Positions 29,807 to 39,674 of a DNA stretch of 64,000 nt are shown piece after piece. The stretch comes from Promethearchaeota archaeon (GTDB taxonomy: Archaea > Asgardarchaeota > Lokiarchaeia > Sigyniarchaeales > SOKP01): positions 1 to 64,000 of the forward strand of contig JALGVJ010000019.1 in assembly GCA_029838195.1 (NCBI GenBank), in the 5' to 3' direction. Below the pieces are notes generated by a model that saw only the letters and a program-made list of their open reading frames with translations, had not been told where the DNA came from and did no database searches. Each line of letters opens with the position of its first letter. Position 1 is the first letter of the stretch. The position numbers and the translations under genes are program-made.

Positions 29807-30379
29807 TTAATACTCTATAAATTTCTTTCTTTTATAAAAAACATGGCCCAAGCTGACACCTCCTAACAATCCGAATAAATGGGCCCATAAATTAATACCC
29901 GGCGCAAGAGACATTATTAAAAAATAAATTATGTAGAGAAATGCTAAGAAAATAAGAGAACGATCGTGGTATATCGTTAAAATAAAAGAAGCACCAATGA
30001 GACCAAAAATCGCCCCTGAAGCACCAAGACTTATCGTGAGGGGAGGAAGGAGGATGAGCGAGAAAAGATTACCAATCACTCCAGAAATTAAATATATTGA
30101 GAGATATTCTAACTTGGAAAAATTATTTTCAATAACGATTCCAAAGAAAAATAAGGCTAGCATGTTGGAAAATAAATGAAAAATATCAGCATGTAAAAAC
30201 ATCGCAGTAAAAAGGCGCCATATTTGACCTTCTTGAATGATTTTATTGTTAATTTGAGCAAAAAAAAGCAAGTATTGGACATCTACGGCTGAAAAATAGA
30301 TGAAACATGAAACGTTAAGAATTAATAAGAGGAGCGTGAGTCTTGAATTTTTTAAGGATTTTTCATCCACGACAAACAT
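29807..30379 (-). CDS. rhomboid-family intramembrane serine protease
   Basis: WRLFTAMFLHADIFHLFSNM, GASGAIFGLIGA (catalytic Ser), AHLFGLLGG (catalytic His). Confidence 0.93.
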   Translation of the reverse strand: MFVVDEKSLKNSRLTLLLLILNVSCFIYFSAVDVQYLLFFAQINNKIIQEGQIWRLFTAMFLHADIFHLFSNMLALFFFGIVIENNFSKLEYLSIYLISGVIGNLFSLILLPPLTISLGASGAIFGLIGASFILTIYHDRSLIFLAFLYIIYFLIMSLAPGINLWAHLFGLLGGVSLGHVFYKRKKFIEY

Positions 30380-30498
30380 GGTTCATTTAAAAATAGACCC
30401 GATTGTTAATCTATAATAGTAAAATATATTAGAACATGTTATTTATAGTTGTTTAAAAAAAGATCTATTTAAAAATATAGGAAGAAGATAAATTTTCC

Positions 30499-31719
30499 AT
30501 GAGCATGAAAGATTTTTACAAAAATAGGAAGAAAAAATTAATCGATGCATTGGTAAGAAACGAGATCTTGAAAGACAAGCGCTTGATAGATGCCTTCATG
30601 GAGGTTAACTTAGAAGATTTCATCGATAGACGATATGTCAATCCCATAAATTTATATGCGGACGTTCCTAATTTGTTCTATTTCAAAAACGAGCAAAATT
30701 ACCGGACTATCTCGGCTCCGCACATGATTTCTATCATGCTTCAAGGATTAGCATTGGAAGAAGATGATGATTTATTGATTTTAGGGGCAAAAAGCGGATA
30801 TATAGCAGCTTTAGCTCATAAATTGGCGCCCAAGGGAGAAATTTATATTCTTGAGGCAAATGCCGAAATTGCTAAAATTACTGAGAATAATTTAAAAAAA
30901 ACAAAAAATGATGAAAGGATAAACGTTATAGTAAAAAATCCCTTAGAAGGAATGCCAGAGTTGAGTCCATGGCAGAAAATTTTAGTCACGGGAGCTATAG
31001 AACAAGACCGAATTTATCCATTACTCTGGCAATTAGATAATGAAGGCGTGCTATATGCTCCAATTGGAAAAGAATACATTCAAATTTACACGCAAATCAT
31101 GCGGATTAGAGATGATTTTTACGGTAAAAAGCAACTCCAAGTAAGGTTCACGCCTTTAATGACACAATTAGAACTTGACGAGTTAGAATTAATAACAGAT
31201 TTCAATGAAGTTAAAATCATCGATGATCCTCAAAAAGTCGAAAACACTCTTGAAAAGAAACAGGAAAAATACATGAATAAAATTAACATTAAATACGCTC
31301 CGAATATTTTTGATGATATTAGTCTAGAGGAGGAAGAAGGGATAGAAACGCTTACTACAAACCAACTAGCGAATATTGTTTCAGATCTTGAGGAAATCAA
31401 ATCTCAATTAAATAATCTTAAAAAATCGAAGGAAATTCGATCGTGCTTTTTATGCATTGATGAGATTGAAAAGAGGATCGAACACTTAAAGTTATATAAA
31501 AAGATTTTTGATATAGGATTAAAAAAGCTTCAATATCATGTAAATCAAATTATAGGATATAATCTCAATCGAAAAGACCTTGAAAATCAAGATCTAACTG
31601 AAACTGAATTTCTTGAGAAGGAAAAGGAAATCTTCCAAAAACAATTAGAGTCAGTTTCAGTCCTTCAAGACCTTGTTAATAAGGAATTAAAGAGGTTAAA
31701 AAAGTTAAAAAATCTTTAA
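30499..31719 (+). CDS. protein-L-isoaspartate O-methyltransferase-like protein with coiled-coil C-terminal extension
   Basis: YRTISAPHMISIMLQGL, LLILGAKSGYIAALAHKLAPKGEIYILE; about 180 aa charged helical tail. Confidence 0.8.
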   Translation: MSMKDFYKNRKKKLIDALVRNEILKDKRLIDAFMEVNLEDFIDRRYVNPINLYADVPNLFYFKNEQNYRTISAPHMISIMLQGLALEEDDDLLILGAKSGYIAALAHKLAPKGEIYILEANAEIAKITENNLKKTKNDERINVIVKNPLEGMPELSPWQKILVTGAIEQDRIYPLLWQLDNEGVLYAPIGKEYIQIYTQIMRIRDDFYGKKQLQVRFTPLMTQLELDELELITDFNEVKIIDDPQKVENTLEKKQEKYMNKINIKYAPNIFDDISLEEEEGIETLTTNQLANIVSDLEEIKSQLNNLKKSKEIRSCFLCIDEIEKRIEHLKLYKKIFDIGLKKLQYHVNQIIGYNLNRKDLENQDLTETEFLEKEKEIFQKQLESVSVLQDLVNKELKRLKKLKNL

Positions 31720-31974
31720 GATTGGATTTAAGTATTTAATATTTTTAATTTTTTTTAGATTTGGATGAATTTTCGAGAATTTTTTTCCTCATCATATTGA
31801 ATTTGATTTATTAAACCTAAAGTGAATAAAATTTTAATTGGGAAAAAATAGCGCTAAATTCTTTTGAATGTTATTTTTACTTGGGGAAATTTTTTAATTA
31901 CAGCAAAATACAATTTAATAAAATGAACTTAATTATTTTGCTAAAAAATTTTCCTGAATGAGAGAGCTTTAATT

Positions 31975-33063
31975 ATGCCTATCATGATGAACGCCAAGGA
32001 ACGGTATCTTGCAGTTTTTGATGATGATAAAAGAAAAAAGTTGGAGAGGGTTCCCACTTTTGTTCAATATATCCGTGAAGAATTTATCGCACTTCATCAG
32101 AGAACATTATTAGAAAAGTATAAAGGAATTGTATTTAATAATGCTTATTTTGATGTCCCTATGATATTGGGTTTTGATTCTATTTTTTCTCCCTTTCCCT
32201 CAAGTGTCAAATTTAGAGCTCTAAAAATCATTCCACCGGGAAGCGAGGAGATAAAAATAGGTTTAGATGGGGAGCCCGTAAAGAAAAAAAATACGTATTA
32301 TCAAGGAGGATACGTGTGGAATCTTGATGTGTTGGATGAAATGGAGAGTAATTTAAAAATTATCGATAATAGCGAATCTATTAAAAAAGTCTTGCGCTAT
32401 CATGAGAAATTATCACCAAAAATATTTCCTATATTAAGCGTCGATGGAATTTTTGATAAAGCATGGAGATCCATGGGAATGGGTGTTTTTAGCAAGCATT
32501 TTAGAAAAAATTCCAAATTATATCAACGCGTTATAAAATTTTATGCTCAGATTCTTGAGATTAATGTAGAAGGCTTGTTAAACACTCGAAGTACAAAAAA
32601 TTTAGTTCTCACGATATTGGATGACATTGCCTATAAGGGAAATTTAATGATATCACCTGCAAGATGGAGGAAAGATTATTTAAAGTTATATAAGAACATT
32701 ACTTCTATGATACAAGATGCTGAGATGATCCCCCAGATTCATTCTGACGGGGATGTTACAGAGATCATACCCCATTTAATCGAGGCTGGCTTTCGTGGCT
32801 TGCAAGGTTGGGAAGGAGGCTGTAATCCTTATTACATTAACGAAAAATTTCCGGATTTTGTAGTGATTGGGTTTGGTGATGTGAGCTATATTCTTCCCCA
32901 TGGAACAAGAAAAGAAATTGAAAATCACGTGAAGATGTTAATGGACGCATTAAAAGAGAACAGACATTTTATTATAGGCCCGAGTACCGTTATTTTTAAA
33001 GAAATTCCCCTTGAAAACGTGAAATATTTTATTGCTGCTATTAAAAAATATGGAAGATATTAA
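31975..33063 (+). CDS. uroporphyrinogen-decarboxylase (URO-D/MtaA) family protein
   Basis: MMNAKERYLAVF start, IPQIHSDGDVTEIIPHLIEAGFRGLQ, IGFGDVSYILPHGTRKEIENHV. Confidence 0.8.
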   Translation: MPIMMNAKERYLAVFDDDKRKKLERVPTFVQYIREEFIALHQRTLLEKYKGIVFNNAYFDVPMILGFDSIFSPFPSSVKFRALKIIPPGSEEIKIGLDGEPVKKKNTYYQGGYVWNLDVLDEMESNLKIIDNSESIKKVLRYHEKLSPKIFPILSVDGIFDKAWRSMGMGVFSKHFRKNSKLYQRVIKFYAQILEINVEGLLNTRSTKNLVLTILDDIAYKGNLMISPARWRKDYLKLYKNITSMIQDAEMIPQIHSDGDVTEIIPHLIEAGFRGLQGWEGGCNPYYINEKFPDFVVIGFGDVSYILPHGTRKEIENHVKMLMDALKENRHFIIGPSTVIFKEIPLENVKYFIAAIKKYGRY

Positions 33064-33206
33064 AAAAAAGCTAATTTAATAATCGTTTCAAGAAGAAGTT
33101 ATATATTCAAAGATGAGTTAGAAGTTCGAGGTATCTGAGGGAACTAAAGATGATTTTTCATTTACACTAACGTGTACTTTTTGAGTTATTATCTAAGAGG
33201 AGTCTA

Positions 33207-34532
33207 TTATTTGGTGGGAAGCAGAATAATAACTTTACTCCCCTTGGAATAATCTTCTTTTATTCTATTTTCTACCCAGATTTCGCCTTTGTAACTTTCA
33301 ATAATTTTTTTTACGAGCGAAAGGCTTAATCCTGTCCCTGTAATTGATTTTTCTTTCAGCGTTGCTCGTTCAAAAATTTTTTTCTTAATCGCATCATGTA
33401 TTCCAATACCGTTATCACTAATTTCTATTTTTTGATATTTTGAATCATTAATAATTATTTCATGGCTTTTTGCTGTAATTTCTATGATTTCATTTTTATT
33501 GTGAATTATTGCATTATTGAGAATATTTTTAAAAACATCAAATAGGAGTTCATTTGCTTTTACAAGAGTTTTTTCCGCACCATGTTCAAGCGTGATTTTT
33601 AATTTCTTATGGGGATATTTCTTTTTTATCAAATCAATTGATTTTTTTAGGCATTTCCAAGCATCCATTTCTTTTAGAGGATATTCTTTTTCATCCATTT
33701 CCGATAATTTTTTTATGTTATAAACTAAATTTGCAGCTCGATTTATTTGTCCATGCACGAGAACAATTAAATCAAAAAAATCTTTTTTATCTTGTAGATC
33801 TTTCCCGTAGATAGCAAAAAGATCCAGCGCAGATTGAATGCTCTGGAGAATATTATTTATATCATGAGTAAATAAATCCTTATAAAATTCTGCTCGATTA
33901 TAGGATGTTCGAAATTTTTCTTCTGATTGGTGTAACTTGCTTTCGGTAGGCGCTGAAAGACCTGTGGCTAAAAGTGAACCACCTAACATCAATTTCATGA
34001 AATAAGCGATTTCCCACATTCCTTGGATGGAAAAATTATGCAACACGGAAAAAAATAAGGTTAAAAACGTAAAAATTTGAGCAAGCAAGAGAAAAAGATG
34101 AGTAATGGATTTTATTTTTAAATATATTTTTGTCATAAATGCCATCATTATTAAAATATAGAGGAGAAACGGAATTTGAATAAAATTTATTAAAGCGACG
34201 GAAAAAATTATAAATATCACGGGAAATACTCTTTCATTACCATTATAATGAGTCTCCGGAGATCCTCTATTATTAAAGAAAATTTGATAATATTCTTGAA
34301 AAATAGACGAGGAAAGAAAAAGTGCTGAGATGAAATAAAAAATATTACTAATTAAGCGATAAATGCTATTATAATACCGAAAGATGAAGATTATATTACC
34401 GATCGTGAAAAAAATAGATGTAAAGAGCCATAATAAAAGAAAATTGCCTTTTTTATATAAAACGATAAAAAGACCAGAAATTATTGCGGTGTAAACCGCA
34501 AAAATAATGTCAATAATATTCTCATCAAGCAT
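33207..34532 (-). CDS. membrane sensor histidine kinase
   Basis: several N-terminal TM helices, FTHDINNILQSIQSALDLF H-box, NAIIHNKNE N-box, DNGIGI, GTGLSLSLVKKIIESYKGEIWVE. Confidence 0.9.
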   Translation of the reverse strand: MLDENIIDIIFAVYTAIISGLFIVLYKKGNFLLLWLFTSIFFTIGNIIFIFRYYNSIYRLISNIFYFISALFLSSSIFQEYYQIFFNNRGSPETHYNGNERVFPVIFIIFSVALINFIQIPFLLYILIMMAFMTKIYLKIKSITHLFLLLAQIFTFLTLFFSVLHNFSIQGMWEIAYFMKLMLGGSLLATGLSAPTESKLHQSEEKFRTSYNRAEFYKDLFTHDINNILQSIQSALDLFAIYGKDLQDKKDFFDLIVLVHGQINRAANLVYNIKKLSEMDEKEYPLKEMDAWKCLKKSIDLIKKKYPHKKLKITLEHGAEKTLVKANELLFDVFKNILNNAIIHNKNEIIEITAKSHEIIINDSKYQKIEISDNGIGIHDAIKKKIFERATLKEKSITGTGLSLSLVKKIIESYKGEIWVENRIKEDYSKGSKVIILLPTK

Positions 34533-34869
34533 TTATTTCACGTGTAATGATTGAGATTAGAATTAAGCCAAAATGATTTTAACGATTTGATTTTTCAAAC
34601 ACACCATCTATTTATTAATGTTATTTTTTCCTTATATATTCATTTTTTAGGACTTAAAAAAAATTACCGGAACTCTTTAAATGAAAGGAATTTAAACACT
34701 TACCTTAAAAATTTTCGTGAAAGTAATTCTAAATTTGAATAATACAGATTTAAGAAAAAATCTATAAAGAATGGCTAAAATTGTTATTTTCACATTAAAA
34801 AAAGAGATTAAAAAAATTATTTGCTTTATTTTTTGAAGAAAATATAAAAAAAGAGAAAAAGAGAAAAAT

Positions 34870-36978
34870 TTAATCATATTTACTTTGAAAATCTTTTATT
34901 TTTGCTAAAACTTCATCTTTAAAATTCCCGACGATAAATTTAGCATGTTCTTTAAGTTCTTTAGCATATTGCATTAGTTGGTGTAAAATGGGACCTGGTG
35001 GGAACTTATCGCGTTTTTCCTCAATTAATTCCGCTAATTTATGCCCTTCAATGCCTTCTTCAACTTTTTTTATGAGTTCATTGAAGATATCATTTAAAAT
35101 TCCTTTCTTGAATTCTGGAACAGAGGGTTTTGGAATTTCCTCTTGGGGAGCCGCTTTTGTTGCCGTTGGTTCTTCTGCCATTGTGACGCTTTCTCGTCCT
35201 TTAACAACCACGTTAGGTTCTGATCGAGGATATTCACCTTGACCTGCGCACGTATAATGAAGATTTATGGTTTCATTTCCTTGTAATTCTTTTATTTTTA
35301 TTTCTAGTTCTTTCACGCCTTCCGTTTCTGTCATTTCATATGGAAATTCGAATTTTGTTTCTGTCAAAGTAAATCCGGCAGGGATGACATCTCGAACCAC
35401 GATATTTTCTAATTCTATTTCTCCTTTATTTTGAAGTCTTATCGAGATATCAAATTCTCCTTCATTTATACCCGGTTTAATGCTTTTTAGAGTTTTCAAT
35501 CTTCTTTTAACGTATTTTATTCCAATAACAGGTTCTTCTGGGGGAGAGATCACGAATTCTTTTCCTTTTACAGGGGAGTTTGCCTTAATTACTACCGGTG
35601 TATTATATCTGGATTCGGGCTTAGGATTTTTAGCTTTTAAAGGATAAGTCATTAATAATTGAGAGTTGGAAGGTAGTTCTTTTTCCATGTTTCGTAATTT
35701 TATAGTGATAACATGTTTTGTGTCTGGACTGACATCATCAGGATCTATAGAGATTTTTTCTAAATATTCAGATCGTTCTTGGCATTCTTTGACTTCCATG
35801 GGGTTTTTTACAACTAGTTTTATGTCTGGAATGGAAGGTGGAATGAAATCGGCGGGAATTTCATCCTCAATTTCAAGCGAATCAATGGGAGCCGTTCCCT
35901 TGTTAAAGATCGTATTGGTTATTTTCATATCAGTATTAGCATAAGCGGCTACTTCTGGTGGTTCAATCGTTTTCGTAATTTCGGCGCTGAGCACTGGATA
36001 ATAGGTTGGCTCTTTTTTTATTACTCCAATTACTCGGGTAATGACTTTAAATAAAGGAGTAAAGCTGACTTCGGATTCCAATTCAGGAACGTTGGGACTA
36101 TCAATGTTAAAATCGTGAGACCACGATTGATCGGGGTTTAATTCGAGATTTGGAGATTCTGACACGATTAATTCTGCGCCCGTCGGAATTTTATGTGAAA
36201 CTTGAACTTTTTCCAATCTGACCTTGAATTCAGAATCATTAATGAATTCAACTGTACAATCCCACGTGCCCGGGCGCGCTCCTTCATCTCTCTCAACCCC
36301 ACTAATGGAATCCGTTAATCCGCGAATCAATGGATTGAACATGGTGAGAATCTTGTCATTAATAAGATATTCTACGGTTAATGCGCCAAGAGATATATCT
36401 TCTCGTTCTGTTGGATTGACATTTAAGTGGATTTCGAGGTTTGCTTTTTCTCCGGATCCTAAATTATTAAATTCCCAAAGAGCTACTCGCTTTCCTTCTT
36501 GTTCTTTGATTTCTGCGGCTCCATAATTCGGGGTTTTTAATTCTATTTCTTGAAAAATCTTGGGAAGTTCTCTCGTTACTTTTACATCTTCGATGGATTT
36601 ATCAAGAGGATTGCTAATGGTTATTTTTAAACTACACTTATTCACGTTTTCATAAAGAAATGTATCATTAACCACATTCATGATTTCCCTTTCTACATCA
36701 AAAACTTCTTCTACTTTTATCGAAGGCTCTTTTATTTTTTGAATTTGATATTCCTGTTTAAACTCTTGACCGGGATTAATTGTTCCTATGTTCAATACCT
36801 TTGAAATATTGGTATTTACGGTTTCTTTTAAATCGCATGTGAGGTTCCATAATCTACTTTTATTCGTGGCGTTTTTCACTTGAAGGGTTCCATTGCATTT
36901 GATCGATTTAATCTGCTGCTTAGCATCGAGTATTACGTTTTCATTATCCGTTATGTCTATAATAATAAATTCGGACAT
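34870..36978 (-). CDS. 702-aa multi-repeat Ig/DUF11-like protein without obvious signal peptide or TM segment
   Basis: Repeated beta-rich modules: VTRELPKIFQEIE, VSHKIPTGAELI, EIEDEIPADFIPP, VVRDVIPAGFTLTE; helical C-terminal domain. Confidence 0.75.
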   Translation of the reverse strand: MSEFIIIDITDNENVILDAKQQIKSIKCNGTLQVKNATNKSRLWNLTCDLKETVNTNISKVLNIGTINPGQEFKQEYQIQKIKEPSIKVEEVFDVEREIMNVVNDTFLYENVNKCSLKITISNPLDKSIEDVKVTRELPKIFQEIELKTPNYGAAEIKEQEGKRVALWEFNNLGSGEKANLEIHLNVNPTEREDISLGALTVEYLINDKILTMFNPLIRGLTDSISGVERDEGARPGTWDCTVEFINDSEFKVRLEKVQVSHKIPTGAELIVSESPNLELNPDQSWSHDFNIDSPNVPELESEVSFTPLFKVITRVIGVIKKEPTYYPVLSAEITKTIEPPEVAAYANTDMKITNTIFNKGTAPIDSLEIEDEIPADFIPPSIPDIKLVVKNPMEVKECQERSEYLEKISIDPDDVSPDTKHVITIKLRNMEKELPSNSQLLMTYPLKAKNPKPESRYNTPVVIKANSPVKGKEFVISPPEEPVIGIKYVKRRLKTLKSIKPGINEGEFDISIRLQNKGEIELENIVVRDVIPAGFTLTETKFEFPYEMTETEGVKELEIKIKELQGNETINLHYTCAGQGEYPRSEPNVVVKGRESVTMAEEPTATKAAPQEEIPKPSVPEFKKGILNDIFNELIKKVEEGIEGHKLAELIEEKRDKFPPGPILHQLMQYAKELKEHAKFIVGNFKDEVLAKIKDFQSKYD

Positions 36979-37155
36979 GCTTCTCTTACCCTAATCTATT
37001 TTTATTAAAAATAAGGTTAATTTTTCTTTAAATACTTAATTTATTTTAAACATGTAATATTAATTCATTAATTTAAATCTAATGATATAGATAATCCTTT
37101 CATTTTATTATTATTGAAGCATGAATGTGATTTGAGAGAAAAATCTTGAATAAAC

Positions 37156-38001
37156 GTGAAAAGAATTATAAAGCTCATAAAGAAGTTTAATATTTTGATG
37201 CAAAAGGCCGTAGAGGGGCCTAATTGCACAGATCCTGCAATTTGTAAAGGAGATTGCTGCTCTATTGAAATTGGAGTGCCTAAAGCATTTGCGAAGATTT
37301 TAATTAAAAAAAACCTTGCGAAACCGAGTGATTTCATCCGAGACAATGTTTTTAGTTTTAAATTGCGCTTTGAACCCAATACTGGTAAATGTTTCTTATT
37401 CAATGAACAGTTAAATGGATGTTCTATTCATTATTCGGGTTTAAAACCTCCACAGTGTTGGATTTATCCTACGGGGTTTTCTCAAGATACTAAAAAGGAA
37501 ATATCTTGTAAAAAAATTAAAGGATGGAGAATTGTATCTCCTAGAAAAGCAAAAAAAGCTGAAAAATTATTTTCAAAATATTTAAAATATTGTAAAAAAG
37601 AAGCACGAAAGGAACTGGAAAATATTGAACATAGGATTGGTAAACTTGAAAATAGCGAATCTAAAAGGATTTATAAGAGCCTTCAGCAAGAATTAATGAG
37701 ATTTCCCCCTAGCCAGATTGCGGGTTTTCGGGATGGGTGGTCTTCATTCAACCTTCTCCTTGCAGAAGGATACTCTTTACAATTAAAAAAAATTTGTGAA
37801 AGCTATCATTCTTCTTGTCCTATTTTACATGATAACTTCTTAAAATGTGCTCATGTTTGTCTAAAGGTTTCAACTGTGATTCTAAACATTTTATTTCAGA
37901 ATTTGCGGGATTTTATTTCCAAAGAGGGAATACCACCTTCGGGTGAATATCCTTTTTATTTATTATTTAAATATGTGAATATGAAAAACAAAAAAGAGTG
38001 A
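37156..38001 (+). CDS. YkgJ-like Zn/Fe-chelating cysteine-cluster protein
   Basis: CTDPAICKGDCCSIEIG ... GKCFLFNEQLNGCSIHYSGLKPPQCWIYP. Confidence 0.75.
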   Translation: MKRIIKLIKKFNILMQKAVEGPNCTDPAICKGDCCSIEIGVPKAFAKILIKKNLAKPSDFIRDNVFSFKLRFEPNTGKCFLFNEQLNGCSIHYSGLKPPQCWIYPTGFSQDTKKEISCKKIKGWRIVSPRKAKKAEKLFSKYLKYCKKEARKELENIEHRIGKLENSESKRIYKSLQQELMRFPPSQIAGFRDGWSSFNLLLAEGYSLQLKKICESYHSSCPILHDNFLKCAHVCLKVSTVILNILFQNLRDFISKEGIPPSGEYPFYLLFKYVNMKNKKE

Positions 38002-38159
38002 GATAAATAGTACTGGTTTTTTATCGGGACTTTTTTTTACAACATGCTCAATCACGATAAGATAGAATATCTTCTGGATAATACATGTTCTTAAAATATA
38101 TAATAGTATTAGTATAAATTGTATTTGAAAATATAATGAACTAACATAATTTAAGAATC

Positions 38160-38528
38160 ATGACATTAACAATAGATAGAACCTTGAAAGAATTGACCAG
38201 ACTCACGTTTTCACGAGAATATAATTATTTAGAGGGGCCTCATAAAATTAGGGGAAAATCAGGAAAAAAGTGGATTTTTGATGCCCTCATAAAAAATACT
38301 AATTCTGATAAATATGGGGTGTTTGTAAGAGATTGGAAAAGAGAAATTTCAATTACTCAGTTACGTCAATTACATAAAGCGTGTTTAGATACGAACATGA
38401 GTGGAGGCATTTTAGTGTGTAATTATATTTCCGAGTTTTCAAGGGACTATAGTAAACAATTTGGAATCCAGTTATTATCGAGGGGAGAAATGATTTCGAT
38501 TTTAAGGAATCGGCAAATTGAAATTTAA
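38160..38528 (+). CDS. small restriction-endonuclease-like (PD-(D/E)xK, Mrr-like) protein
   Basis: KKWIFDALIKNTNSDKYGVFVRDWKREISITQLRQLHKACLDTNMSGGILVCN. Confidence 0.55.
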   Translation: MTLTIDRTLKELTRLTFSREYNYLEGPHKIRGKSGKKWIFDALIKNTNSDKYGVFVRDWKREISITQLRQLHKACLDTNMSGGILVCNYISEFSRDYSKQFGIQLLSRGEMISILRNRQIEI

Positions 38529-38530
38529 AT

Positions 38531-38593
38531 AAACAGTCGCCGACTATTCAAAACAATTTTGGATAAAATTAGACATGAACACAAAAATAAAGG
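38531..38593 (+). repeat. 63-bp dispersed repeat, copy B
   Basis: aaacagtcgccgactattcaaaacaattttggataaaattagacatgaacacaaaaataaagg; inverted relative to 5700-5762, 59/63 identical; begins 3 nt after the stop of 38160-38528. Confidence 0.9.
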
Positions 38594-38599
38594 TCTTAT

Positions 38600-39628
38600 T
38601 TAATAAATAGAGATATTTAAAAATGATAAAAATAAGAGCAGTGCAATACCGACTCCAAATGGATTGAGTATATTATCTTGTAATTTTATTATACTCGTGA
38701 GCATGTCAATAAAAAAAAATGTAAAAGAAGCGATAAGGGAAACCATGATACTTAAAGAGAGAGACCACTGCGAATAGCCCATCACATTGGAAAATAATAT
38801 GGCTATAAATGCAGAGAAGAAACTAAAAAAAAATCCGGAGAGATAGCCTTCTATCGTTTTATGTCCATTTTTAGGAAAATAATGATTTTTATGTGAATAT
38901 TGTATTCCAATAATAGAAGACATGGCATCCGCAATTGAGCTTATCAATAGAATGATAAAAAAAATGGGAAAACTAAAAAAAATAAAAGGTCCAAAACTAA
39001 ATACCATTACAAACGTGCTTGAAAACGTGTCTAATTCGTCCGAATATAATCCTGCTTTACACAATTTAACAGCAAAATTTGGCATGTAATTAAATGCTAA
39101 TAATCTTATAAGATCTTCCAACAAGAACGCTAATGCAAAATCTATTCCAATAATGATAATTATAAAATAGGCATAATCCCGCCAAGCTCCTTTTAGAATG
39201 GGTTGTAAAAAATAGCAAATAAGAATAATAACTATTACAACTGCTCCAGGAATGAGATGGGAATATTTACGCCTTATTGTATTTTTTCGATCATAATTTT
39301 CCAAAAATTTCTTGCAAAATTGCTCATAACTTTGAAAATCTTGAAATTGAGGGGGATCTTTTCTAGTTTTAAATTTATTCAGAAACCCAAGTAAAATTAT
39401 AAAGATAAATAACCCGAATATACAAGTATTGCCGATTATTATAAATTCTTCAAGAGCAGAACCTAAAAATACTCCCTGATGCTGATCGGCAAATTTTAAG
39501 AGCATGAAAGGATATAGCATGCCAAATCCAAGTGTTAAAAGAACGTATAAAATTTCATTAAATTTCTTGACTCGTGATTTTCCAAGCAGACTCCATGTCT
39601 TTATCACGTGATAACTCATGAATAGCAC
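38600..39628 (-). CDS. polyprenol/dolichol-kinase-like (CTP-transferase superfamily) integral membrane protein
   Basis: SSIADAMSSIIGIQYSHKNHYFPKNGHKTIEGYLSGFFFSFFSAF. Confidence 0.75.
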   Translation of the reverse strand: MLFMSYHVIKTWSLLGKSRVKKFNEILYVLLTLGFGMLYPFMLLKFADQHQGVFLGSALEEFIIIGNTCIFGLFIFIILLGFLNKFKTRKDPPQFQDFQSYEQFCKKFLENYDRKNTIRRKYSHLIPGAVVIVIILICYFLQPILKGAWRDYAYFIIIIIGIDFALAFLLEDLIRLLAFNYMPNFAVKLCKAGLYSDELDTFSSTFVMVFSFGPFIFFSFPIFFIILLISSIADAMSSIIGIQYSHKNHYFPKNGHKTIEGYLSGFFFSFFSAFIAILFSNVMGYSQWSLSLSIMVSLIASFTFFFIDMLTSIIKLQDNILNPFGVGIALLLFLSFLNISIY

Positions 39629-39674
39629 GAATATGCCAAAAGTGATAGGTACTATAAATAGTGAAAAATTAATT

